A stretch of DNA of 64,000 nt, from positions 45,829,980 through 45,893,979 of the forward strand of contig JANAVB010005597.1 in the NCBI GenBank assembly GCA_029216955.1, in the 5' to 3' direction. Under the pieces are notes generated by a model. That model was not told the origin of the DNA and made no database searches. It saw nothing but the letters and a program-made list of their open reading frames with translations. Shown here one piece after another: positions 11,404-24,813 of the stretch. Each line of letters opens with the position of its first letter. The first letter of the stretch is position 1. The translations under genes and the position numbers were made by a program. This stretch comes from Iris pallida (taxonomy: Eukaryota > Streptophyta > Magnoliopsida > Asparagales > Iridaceae).

Positions 11404-14400
11404 CTAGAGGTACATATCAATCAAGGAATCAGTGAGTCGGTCACTGCATTGCCCAGGGGCATGCAACCAATTTGCATATTTTAACAGTCCTGAAATAATG
11501 CAAGGCTAGATATGGAAATATGAACGCTAGTATGGATTTTTTTTTTTTAGGCAAATTCTAATGGCACTTCAAGTTTTACTTGAGGACAGCCCAATTTTTT
11601 TCAATTTATTTACAAGTTTGCCACCCCAAATTTTTACTTGAGGGCAGCCCACATATTTGGATTTGGACTGCCAACTTTGTTGAGAGTCCTAACATAGAGT
11701 AGGACTGCAGCAGACTCTACTTTATGTTAGGGCTGTCAACTTTGTTGGCAGTCAGTCCTAGAGAATTCGGGTAGTTTGAATTTGGTCTGCCAACAAACTT
11801 GACAGTCCTAACATAAAGTAGGACTGCCAACTTTGTGGACAGTCTCACTTTATGTTAAAGGGGGGTTGGACAACCCAAAGTAAAATTGGGACTGTCCTGA
11901 GTAAAAATTAAACCAAGTTCGGTTGTCCTGAAGTAAGGGTTGTCCTGGAGTAAAATGTGGAGTGTCTATAGAATTTGCCTTTTTTATAGACCCCCACCAC
12001 TGATAAATTCAACAATTTAAAGTTAGGTTTGTTCCTGTGCAGGAAGATACACCCGGTAAATAGATGCAAGCAACCACATCAGTATTTCATATTTGAAGAG
12101 GATGGCATAATGTAAACACCAACCTGTGCAGATAAATTCTGGAAGACAGGATGGAAACGCTTCCTGCAATACTCATTGAAAAGGAGTGTACAGATGACAA
12201 GAGGAATGGTAAAGCCAGAGGCAACTGGTGATCTTTTTATCCCAAAGACACCAAGGTTTATTATCTGCGACAGAACCAATGAGAATATTGTTGTATTGTG
12301 CATCATGGGCCACATCTGCCCCCCTGTCTCATATTTTGGGATGTACACATTGAGGACCTACAAAAAATTAAAGAGATGTCGGCAACACCAAATTGCTTGC
12401 ACATTTAGCTCTGAGAAAAATTAGATTCTTAAATAGAAGTTACTGAGAGTTGTATAACAACAAATCAACACCATCTAGTTCTGCGAAAAACGTCGTAAAA
12501 ACTACATAGCAAATTATCACATCAAACAGGAAGGAAATTTCTTCACTTTCTATAACATACATCCAGAACATGATAAGATAATCTAGTAGTTCCAGATACA
12601 AAAAGTAAAATGTATATTTCAATGTAAGATACACTTCTTATCAGTGGGCTATGAGTACATGTCTATTTCAAACATTAGTCTTTTTATTCTGAAATTGTTA
12701 TGTGATGAGAGATCCAAATCATTCACATGTATTAGCATTAAGAAATAATAATATTAAATTGTGTGAGATACTGAGATATAAAGCTCAAGTTCCTTCCACT
12801 TTAAGTCAACAGCATATTGAACTCTGGGGATGTTGCTTCATTCAGTTGTTTATATTGGTGGTTCACACTAAACGAGATAAGGTCATGGTATATGTATATA
12901 TACAACAGGCTGATCACAAAAGACTTCCCAATATGAAATATATGTACTCCCAAAGAAAAGTCAAATGCTATGTTGCACTGACGCACCCAGCTTACGAATT
13001 AAACACACTTCCCACTGGATTTCGATCTGATTGGATCATACTCGCCATATGATATCGGGATCTTCAGAATAGTAATGCAACTCAAAAGAATGCAAATGAA
13101 GGGTGTGGACTGGTCACATGTCACTTTTCAAGTTTGCTTATTTATGTTCCTTCACGTATATTTGATTTCTACAGAACTTCTAGTTGCTACCTGCTAGGTC
13201 ATTTTTTACCAATACATGTCATTACGCAATAAGAAGCACAGATACTCCAAGATTAAGTGTCCTATATGTGTCGAATATGTGTCAGGCACAACAGAGACTC
13301 CGAAATACACTACCACACACCAAAAAATGGTGCAGCGATATGTACATATCTTGCAATATTTGTACCAATGCAAGATAGACAACGTTATACTGATCGAGGC
13401 ATACATTTCTATGGGAAAAGCAAAGTACCATTGTCAAATGCACCTTATATCCCAACTTTCGACCCATCGAAGAGTATCCAAGTCATACAATGCTTAATTA
13501 AACATTTTTATCATTTGAAGTATAAGAAGAAAATTTATGCAAGTGAGAATATAAATCGATAGTTAAATAAAATAATAAATCTGAATCATTCATTATAATT
13601 AGCTGCCTTTCATACTAAACAGAAGATATAAGAATGATAACTAAGTCACTAATGTTACCGACTGTTTATGTTGCAGGGACACCGGAAAATTGTTGTCATA
13701 TTCTTATTGTGTCCATACCCATGTTCATGTCCATATTTGTGCAACATATTTAACTACTATTGTGCCCATCTAAAACTGTTTGTATCCCATACTATCTCTT
13801 GTCCTTATCCGTATGTGTTCCATTTGTTCATTACAACCTATTATTAACCTATAAAATGCAAGTTATGTGTGTTTTAACCAAGGTTCGCCAGTATCGTTAT
13901 CAGAATCAGTTTCGGACCCTTCCTATGAGTATCAGGATTGACAGTGCATCAAAGGTTTCGGATCGGAGTATCAAATTTTTTGGTATCGGAAAACAAATAA
14001 TTATTAAAATAAATAGAAAAAAATATTTTATAGATCAAAAATTTTCGTCCAAAGCATTAAAGTTTACGAAAAATGTGTTGAGAGCACAAAGTTTGGATAA
14101 TTTATATAATGGAAACAAAACACCCAACAATTGGGCGTTTTTCTTGAATCTGAAAAATATACATCAAGAAAAATGCCCATTAGTTGGGCGCTTATACGGT
14201 AGAAAATGTTTGGAACGTGGTGTGACCCGAACCGCAGTTGGCCCATGAGGTGCGATATTAGACTGAGCCCATATACCTTAAAAGAAAATTTCCATGTAAG
14301 GCCTGAACCAATCTTAATTATCTACACCTCATGATCCCACCTCCTACCCGATGTGGGACTAAATTATCAACTCCATTGTCACCCCCTTTGAGCGCTCAAC

Positions 14401-17400
14401 CGAAAACGAGATACAATCCACAATCTCCACCTTAGCTCGTTTCTGTTAGCCGAACAACCTTAGCACCCATGCTACCTTTTTGCTTGTTCCCGCTAGCCGA
14501 ACAACCTTAGCACCCCTACTATCTTTTGTTTGTTCCCGCAAACCGAACAACATTAGCACCATTGCTACATTTTGTTCGTTTTCGCCAACAGAGCACCCAG
14601 GAGACCCAACATATTGTCGTTTCGATCCGTACGACCACAGCTCTACCTTAGGCGCGTCACACCCACCTTGCCTATGCTCTTAACTCCACCTTGAGAAGAG
14701 AGCCCCGTATATCCTTGTATATGCATAAACGCACCATCTGTCTCGAATCAATTAGAGCAGCCCAAACCAGCCCTGTAACATTGGGCTTTGATGCACTTGT
14801 TGGGAACGCGGTATGACCCGAATCGGAGTTGGCCCATGAGGTTCGATATTGGATTTGGCTCATATGTCTTAAAAAAAATTCTCATGTAAGGCCTAAACCA
14901 ATCCCAATTATCTACACCACACGATCCCAGCTCCTATCCGATGTGGGACTAAATTACCAACTCCATTGTCACCCCATTTGAGCGCTCAACCGGAAACGAG
15001 ATACAATCCAACAGAAAACGCCTATTAGTCGGACGTATTTTCTACAAAAATATGTTTATTGGACATAAGACGCCCATCCAATGGACGTTTACATTTTTTT
15101 ATTATAAGTCCTTATCTTTTCTGATTTCTATACAATTATATTTTTTTAATTTGACCGTATCGGTACCCTACGTCGTTGGATCCGCAACATTGAATTTCTT
15201 GTGATGATATTTTCAGCAAATTCTGTGACACTTTTCAGAGAGATACTCGCGGCCCCCACAGGTGATGCTCCTTAAAAGTGTTGCAAAACACGCAGTCCTC
15301 ACGGGAATAATTTGACGTTACGGATCCAACCTTGTAGGTCTCGTCGTGATACAAGGTCAGCACAAAAAGATGTGGGTCTGTATTGATGCTGTCAAATTGA
15401 AAATAGATTTATATGCAAATCATGAAAATATGAAGACTATGAAAAAAATTCAAAAAATCAATATGCCCATAGGTTTGGCGCTTTGATATAAATTATTTTT
15501 AAAAAATTTGCATATAAGTTTTTATCTTTTTATGATTTGCATATAAGTATATTTTCAATTTGATCGCATCAATAAGGACTCACATCATTCTGTGCGGACC
15601 TCGCATCACGACGAGACCAACGATGTTAGATATGTAGCATCAAATTACTCCTGTGAGGGTATTTTCAGCAAATTTTACGACTTTTTTCGAAAGTCGCACT
15701 TACGAGCCCCACTGGTGATGCTCAATAAAAGTGTTGCAAAACTCGTTGAAAATATCCTCATAGGAATAATTTGATGATGTGGATCAAACGACGTAGGTCT
15801 CGTTGCGATGCAAGGTCCGCAAGATGTTAGTACATATCGTTGCAGTCAAATAGAAAATAGATTTATATACAAATCACGAAAAGATAGAGTTATATGCAAA
15901 ATTTCAAAAAACTCACAAAACGCCTAACCCATGGGCATTTTTTATATGTGTTTTATCTTTATTTTTTTGTGTTTTATATGTTAAGTTCCCACAATTTGCC
16001 GCGCCACAAGGGAAACGCCCAATGGTTGGGCATTTGTTTGGAAAATGCCCTTCCTTTGTACGTTTTAGTTCTCATTTCACAATTTTGCAAAACTATGTGC
16101 TTTCAGCACATTATTTTTTATAATTTCAATGCTCCCTATGAAAATTTATGTCTATACATTTAGGCAAAAGTAGTTCTTGTCTTTGTTTCTAGAATGAAAT
16201 AATAGTAACCCTTGCTGATTAGTTTACCTGCAACAAATAATTTCTCTTAATTTATATGTTTTTACACCATTGTTATGCTATACATCCTTGTTGATTGGTC
16301 TTTTTCGTTCAATTTTTTTTTTGCCGAAATGATTGGGAAAGTCCCCACCCCCCCCCCCCCCCCAAAAAAAAAAAATATCGGTATTTGGAAGTTTCGGTAG
16401 CGGTCGGTATTGCAGGACATGTCAAACCGTATCGTATCGACCATATCGTGGTATTGGTCCGATAGTGCAAACTATGGTTTTAGTTCTCTCCTCATATATA
16501 TGAATGCATGTATAGGGGAGCACATAATTACTTCTAGCTGCATATAACTTGGTTATTCGGTACAGACTATAAGTTATAAAGTGTCAACAAATGGAGGATC
16601 CGCATTGTTTATAACTAATGCTCTTCAGAATCTCTACAAATGAAAAACCATGTGATTTAATGACTTCTCAGTTCTTACCAAATTACCAACGCATCAACGC
16701 TAATAGAACTAAAAAAGATAGATCAGATCCCAGTTTTTCTAGACTTGAATGTTTTCTTTAACAAGAGAGTAAATTATTTGAAGTATTAATCTCTATAATA
16801 TTTTTAACACTAGAGTTTAAAGGCCGAAGGAAATGAAAAGAAGCAACTAAAGATAAATTCGATCCAAACAATCTATGAGCTTAGGGTATGGCTACCCTAA
16901 TACGCAGATTGGAATGTTGGTAATGAAAAGATTCTGAGTATGTGGAAGAACAGAAAGATATATAGTGATGTGACAACTCCCTCTTCTTTATAATAAAAAC
17001 TCTCCCTAAATAAATTCCTCTTCTCCCACATCAGTTAACAAGCACACCTCGGTCGAAGAGTAAAATGTTACATCAGATTACAAGCCTAAACATGAATCTG
17101 TTATACAGACATTAGAAACTTTATGAACAACTAATAAGGCACCTAGTTCCTTGTTATAATGTGATGGAGGGCCAATTCAACCTGTCTGGACTCTGGATTA
17201 TGGTTCAAGTTCAAGTCTAATTAGGACTAATTTGAGATTTTGAGATATTGGATCTATTTTTTGGTACACTTGTTTGGGTGCATCATGTTTCTTTATTATG
17301 GTTCGGATTTGATCGATTAGGATTAGGTTTTTATTTGGTAATTAGGATTATGATTTATTTCTCGAGTGCCAAGCTTCTTGTGGCCTATATAAGAAAATAT

Positions 17401-20400
17401 AAAGTGCTTACTTGCATTTCAATGAAGAGAAGTACTGGAAACTAACAAGTGTTCGGTGTTTGATCAACAATAATAACAACAAAACCTTTATCCTAAATTT
17501 TTGGGTCGGTTGTTTGAATCATTTTCTTCCATTCAGCTCTCTTAAGGGATGTTAACACTAAAAAAACCATATCCTTGTTTAATTTTAAAGTTCAAAAACT
17601 TCAACCCATGTTTGGTGTTTGATCCTTGCTATTATTTTCTTCTACTAATTCTTCCTCAAATTCCGTCCACAAATTCGTTTTTGTTGTCTTCTCATACCAG
17701 AACAGAGTCGTCATTCAAGTTTGAATTTGCCCTGTGCAGCTGTAGGAAACCGTTTACAACTTCTGCTACATATCTTCTTTTTGGGTGTACCACCCCAATT
17801 CGAAAATCTGACTTTGAGATCTTCAACTTCCATGTTCGACTGCTTTCAAATTCTGTTGATAAGGTCTTCAATTCTGCTGTAGAAGTCAGATAGCATATTC
17901 TGGACGCATTTGGATCGTGGCCTTTTGGTTCAATTATGAAATCTGAATACCTATTAGAGTTGTTGGCTGGTAAAATATTAATTATTGTAACTTCAGACAA
18001 ACATGAAATTATTAATTCATGAAAATTGATCACTTAAAGATTTCCCTACAGGTGCTGTCATGCATCACAATGTCCCTAATTATTAGGAAACAAAATCCAA
18101 GTCATATTATTAAGATTCTAGCTGCTACGACTCTTTTTTTTTAAAGAACCAAAGCCCGTGGACTAAAGCCACCTAGCCGGCTTTGGCCCGGGAACCGTGG
18201 ACAAACGCCACCCAGCCGCCCCCGTTGGGGCTCGATCCTGAGGCCTCCCCCCAACATGTAAGTTTTGATGCTCTGCTTCGCACTGCAACTCTTCAAAACT
18301 TGCTCGAGACTCTTCATAGACAAACTCCACCTCAAAGTGAAGGTGTGACATCCACCAAGATCCTACAGTATCAAAATAGGAGGAAAATAATAGAGAAGAG
18401 GAAGAGACGGGAGCATGAAATCTCAACCTCTGAAATCATAGATGTTTAGATTTCTCGAGATCTAGGACTGGAAGAATAGAAGAGGATGAATATGATAAAA
18501 GGTAGAACAGATTTCTATGCTTCATACTGAAATAGGATAAGTGTATATATATATAACTGTAACTTGCCAACTGATCAACCAACCTGGCAGTTCCAACACC
18601 TATAGATCTGCCATTCTGCCTGCTGTTTGTGGTTCAGCACTTACACAAGTCAACTACCCCCATCAATACAGTACTAATTTCCCAATACCAAAGTCTCCCC
18701 TCTATTTATTCTCTGTATCACTTTCAGAATTTTCACACTTCTTTTCAGAGCTGATTCAATAACAAGTTACTCTGAGGAATGTTTTTGTAAGTTCTCTAGA
18801 GAGAATATTTAGGGAGACGTTTTGCTTTCAGCTACATGATTCCCTGACACAAACTTGATTTCCCAGCATTAGCATGCCATTACTATTCTGTTCAGATGAA
18901 AGAGGACCCAAAACATTTTTTTTATTTTTCCTTTCAAAGATTGTTCATCTAATTATAAAATATGAAAAGAACCAAAATGTTGTTATGTTAGATGTTACTG
19001 GAACAGGGTTGCAACATTCCCAAGGTTTTCCTAAAAATCATCCAACCTCAAGGAACCATAATATCAGCTACTTACAGGGATGGACCCACCCCATGTCCGA
19101 GGGGGGCAGCCGCCACCCCGTCCATCCCCCGAGTTTTCAATTTCCTACTAGATAGATATGTATATATCCTAATATATACTCAAGTGTTTATTGAAGAAAA
19201 AAAAAATCATACTTGAATGGTTGTATTGCATAATTGGTAAGAGCTTTTAACCAAAGATGTTTCAAGTCTTATAACCAATCACCCCTAGCTCAAGTGGAAG
19301 AGGTGGGCCCAATCCTCCCCAGAGGTTGTGAGTTCTAACCAGGGGGAAGCACCAATTTAATTTCCAAATAAATTAAACTGGTGGCTGCTCTGCGGACCAG
19401 TGTGGGTCAGGAGCAGGCAACCGTGGAGGGCCAGGTGCTAACGAGCGGGTGCAGCAGCAGGCCAGGAGCGGGCCTACTGCCCGAGTTTGGGCCTACGGGC
19501 CGGGTTGTATCCTACATGCTGAGGTTGGGCCTTCAGGCCGGGTTGTAAGCCTACGGGCTGAGTTTGGGCCTACGGGCCTAGTTGTGTGCTAATTTTCTGA
19601 AAAACATTTTTAACAGACATTTGACAAATTAGATGCTACCAGTACTACAAAAGTACCAGAGTTTCAACTGCATGAAATCTTCTAACTTTTTCTTCCTGGA
19701 TTTTGTAATGAATTATATAGAAGTGAAATCACGCATCACTTTCTCTTCTAAATGCCATAATAAACTTATTTTAAAAGGGCAGTTCAAGCAAAAATCGTGA
19801 CTGTCAAAGAATCTAACGTACAGCAAGGACCAATGTAGTGACAAATTATCTCATGAGCTCAAGGACTCACCTGATTGCGGTACACAACATAGCCAAGAAC
19901 AAAGTACACAAGCAGGAAAGGAATAATTAAAGGTGCCAATATGGCACAGGTGAAACCAAGCAGCCCAAACACAAGAACCCTTGGAACTTCTGTGTGATAA
20001 GGAAACGATGGAGCAGAATCCGGGTCATCCTTTCTTCTGAGAATATGTCTCCGTATGAAGTTCCAAATTAGGGAAAAGAGTTGCACTACTTCAGAGGATA
20101 AACTGGCCCATCCTGAAGTCAGAACATATGTAATGAAAAAAGTAGCCTGCACACATCAGGTAACAAACAGACCAATCAATTATTGCAATGAAAAGAGAAC
20201 AAAAGGGCACTATAAAGAACTTTTCAGATAAAACAGAACAAGCAAAATGAAAGGCTTTCAACGTAAGATGATATCAGGAGACTAACTATCAAGGACACTT
20301 GATTATTTGGGAAAACAAGAAAACTTATGAGTCCTATATAGAAACTAAACTTTTCCAGCTACATGACAGCACCAGATATCACTTAACACTAGAGTAATAA

Positions 20401-23400
20401 TCACCTGACTTGGAACAGCTTTTGCAAGCTCAGTAGGGATTCCTTTTGGAGTAGAAATGACATTCAGCTGCTTGATGATAGATCCAGACAAGACATTGAC
20501 AAAGAATACATTCCAGATGTTGAAGTACAAGACTTTGTAACATGCACTTTTTTTTCTGCCACTGTGAGAGATAGATCCTTCCAAAGTAGAAAATAGCATC
20601 ATTAATGGAGGCACAGTATAGAGGAACAGTAGCAATATGACGCTAGGGAGGTACCCTGTCACAATCTGAATCATAAATTTCCTGCATACAATTGTATTGT
20701 CAGAATATGACAGAGCTATTGGAACCCACAAATCTATCAGAGAATTTCGTAAAGGGGGGGTTAGATTGCCAATCTAACCAAATGTGTGGGGTGGAACTCA
20801 CAATGTTTGGCAAACAATATGTACATAGCTTACATGAATTTGCCAATCTAACCAAATGTGCCTTGCTTGCATACAGCTTTATATGTCAGTTCTGCATCAG
20901 AGAATTCTTGATCGAGTAACCTGATTAAAGACTGAGCCTTCGTTTAAAAGTCTTGTTTTGTATACCCAGTTTTCCACTAAAAAGTTTCAGGACCAAATTC
21001 AGCTTATATAGGAAGATTTTAGGTTCAAATTGGACCGTAAGGACTAATAGATTGGGATCTAAGCAGTACCTGGATCTGAGCCTAGACCAATAACACCCCC
21101 AACTGGACATTTGTTCTTGACTTGAACTAAACCATAATTAACAAGGCTCATCTTGATTGATATCAGTTGTCCATCTAGGCCATGAATTATATATAATTAT
21201 AAATAAGTAGACACATATGTGAACTGTCTTGGCAGCACGCGCAACACCCCCCCCCCCCCCCCCCCAACAACACACACCCCCACCCCCACAGAACACCAAC
21301 AGTGTTGGCACCCCACCCCCACAGAAAACGCCAACAGAGATGGTGCCCCCATCCCCCCTGGGAATGTGCCAACTCCACTGGCGGCCCATCCCCCCTCTGT
21401 TATTTCTCCAAACATCTCCCCTCCTCTGCAATTCCTATATTGTACACCAACCCACCCACCCACCCCCAAAAAAAGAACCAAAATTTTCTGTAAATCTATC
21501 AAGCAGTACATTTCTCAAATTGATGTTCCAGATTAATACTGAAAAGGAAAGCAACAAATGACCAAGCACAGAATTATGCACTACAATGTAAGACTGCACG
21601 AATACAACAAATTTACTATATACATAATCCATTTATCCACTATGTCACTCTCACCTCCTTCCTCTCATTTAACATTAACTTCTATCGTCCCAAAGCTTAC
21701 TCATATCCAAGTCTAATCTTTTCACGATCAAGACATTCAGGAGAGTAGTGTCAATGTTTAATTCTATAAGATAACGTCCTATATAGTTCAGGATGTAGAG
21801 GGTTGCAGAGGACATTGAACCTTCACATCCAGCCTAAAGGGTCACAACATGGATAAGGAATAGAAAATGATGATCTGACGTCCTATTGAAGAGAAATAAT
21901 GAAAAGAATCATTGTGAAGACAGGTATTTTATTTTCCATAATAACTATAAGCAATGCCATAGGATTTATTAATTCTATACAACTAATAGGTGATGGGCTT
22001 TCAGGAAGAAATTCAACAGATGGCAAAACTTTCTGATCTCAAACCTGACTCTCTTAATGTGGTGTAGATACTGAGTAGTTGAAAAAAAAACACTACACAT
22101 AACAAGACAGAAAGGGAAAAAAAAATGCATTTTCCCTATTCAAATTATCAACAAACTCTAAGCAGTAACACTGTCCATGAAATCTAATAGGACTTTATCT
22201 CAACGATTGTTGTACATTTACTAGGACAAGTACTCTTGGCAGTTAAGAATCATTATCGAGCAAAGATTTGTTCAGCACAAAGAACAGCAAAAAGAAAGCA
22301 GAGATTAACAAATACTTACTTCTTCAGTATACCTTTTAAGAAAGGGAGTCTCTGCTGCAATTGATCCAGTTGCGTTAGACCTTGCACAAATGTGACTGGG
22401 ATTAAAAACAGAAACATGAAAACAATGCTAGCCAGAAGAGTGGCGATCCGGCGAAACCAAAGCTGTCTGTATGGTATCCAAAGATTTGACCAATAAATGT
22501 CATGTGGTTCCGGGGCCAGATCCGTGACCCACAACATGGGGTTTGATGATTGAAGAACTTGTGAAGCAACAAGCGCAGCATAGCGGGATTTGAAGAAAAC
22601 AAAAGCAGAAGCACATTCCTGTGCAAGAATATTAAAATAATCAATATGCAATGATGAAGGAAGATAGTGACATCTCCTCAGTTTCGTATTCAAAGTGCTC
22701 TCACTCAGACATTTCAAGGAAGAAAATGATACATGTGATATGCATTAACTAAAATATCCAATACCCACATAAAAGCTAACTGGATTTATCAATAGCAGAG
22801 TTGCACAATGAGCATCATTCAAAGAATCAACTTATCCATAATGAGAAATTGACAAGGTTTGGTGCTTTTTGCATAAGCCTTGACGTAAATTTACAAATTG
22901 AGAATGTTTCTCGCTAGAAAAATTATGAGCCAAAAGTTCCACGCACATGCACGCAGGAGAGGAGAGACAAGAATATAAAAGTAGAATTCAAGCATGAATG
23001 TCCCATGCAATCAAAGCACAACTAAGACAAATAGTTCCACGCACATCTGCGGCCACTTACCTTTTTCTTTCCACTTTACGTACCCCGCACCTAATTTGTA
23101 CCCAACCTGAACAATGATGGATGTATCTAATGCTGTATCCGTCCTCCATTCCTCCGTTATATGAAATGCTATTTCATTCAGGAGATCCATTTTCTTTAAA
23201 GACTTTGTTCCCAAAAAATGTTAGTTAATTCAATATTACCTACCACTCGGATATATTAAGATACATATCCTATTAACAGTAGTTTGGTAGCTTGCAGTAT
23301 CAGCCGATAGAGACACTGATATGATTTAGCATGTCCTGATCCGATACCGACCACTACTGATATTGACCGATACCGACATTGGGGATCTCTTCCCCAGTCA

Positions 23401-24570
23401 ATTCGACACAGAAAATTAAACGAAAAAGACCAATCCAAAAAGGTGTAAAAGCATAGTAAGGTTGTAAAAGCATGTAAATGAAGAAAAACTTATATACTGC
23501 AGGTAAACCAATCAACAAATGTGATTATTATTTCATTCAATTTGAAAACTACTAAGAAACAACACAAAAAGTACTTAAATTATGCTTAAATGTATAAAAT
23601 ATTTTTTCTAAATTTTTAATAATTATTTGATTGTAATACCAAAAATTCGATAGTAGTTTTCAAATTGAATGAAATAATAAATAGATGTGAGACATTGTTG
23701 GAGATAAATTTGATACATTTGATGCTGTTGGAGTTCTTGAAGAAATTGCAAGTTATCTCTTGGTGAACCTGGTTTGGAAGTTGTATTGTTCACGAATGAT
23801 AGTCATGACAATGAAGTGGAGGGCATCGGTGTTGCTACTTAATTATAAAGATTAAGATGTGTGTTATGCTTGCATTTGATGTTTTGAGATCCAATCCTTT
23901 TTTGTTAAATGTGTTTTAGACTAATTATGAATTATGCTGACATGGAATAGGTAGTTGGTGTGTGTGTGTGTGTGTGTGTGTGTATCATAATCCATATTCT
24001 AACTACCATTCAATTTCTCTTGAATCTCGTTGACACGATCATACTTATCCTTACAAAATGAATTCCTATTTTATTGGATCTAGTTAGATTATTCTACTCA
24101 ACTGATTGTATTGTATCTCAAAATAAACATAGCTTAAAAACTCACAGCTTATAACTTCTTCTCTTTTCTGTTGAAAATAGGGGGGAAAGAACAAATTTTA
24201 GGTCACATACTGCAAAATGCAGGGAAATTAGAACAATTAACTATTTGCTTTGAATTAGTGAAGAGTCTTGTAATTCCTTACATGAGGACTAGGAAAATAA
24301 AATTATTGATATAACTCCAAATACCATTTTCTTTTGACCTAAATTCTGTTCTCCTTATCGTTCAAGAAAAACAAGAAAATTTGTGTTTCATACACACACA
24401 CACACACACACATATGGAATTATAGAAATTGTCAATATCGACGTACAGGGTACATAGAGCCAGTGTCGGGTATATCTAATGAGGAAAAACCATGTCCTCG
24501 TGTATAGAAAAAGTATTTAAATCCTTACCATGTCCTTTAGTGCCTCAATCTAAAGTTTTAGTTGGCCCCA

Positions 24571-24621
<51 letters not shown>

Positions 24622-24724
24622 GATGACCTCTAACTTAGTGGTTAAGAGAGATGCATGCGGCCCGAGTGGTCAGGAGTTCGAATCCCAGTGGGAGCGATTC
24701 CAGAAACAATTTACCTGGTTCCAA

Positions 24725-24813
<89 letters not shown>

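Larger units (their letters stand above)
13879..16476. mobile_element. CAAGGTT-TIR hAT-type MITE copy 2, interrupted by a large insertion
   Basis: Left end CAAGGTTCGCCAGTATCG, right end GATAGTGCAAACTATG. The flanking 8-mers GTTTTAAC (13871-13878) and GTTTTAGT (16477-16484) match at six of eight positions. The outer parts (to about 14040 and from about 16150) match the ~430-620 bp relatives. The middle ~2.1 kb is foreign: a palindrome array with a TRIM inside it. Confidence 0.65.

Noticed and set aside
13760..14248. 162-residue plus-strand frame
   Set aside because: It spans the edge of a MITE, the palindrome array and a TRIM LTR; composition and position explain it and no domain is present.
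21197..21561. Pro-rich and Gly/Val-rich frames on both strands
   Set aside because: Translations of a C-rich low-complexity tract inside intron 6.
24619..24742. Possible functional tRNA gene
   Set aside because: Box A and box B are present but the cloverleaf arms are poor and an A-tail follows; a tRNA-derived SINE fits better.
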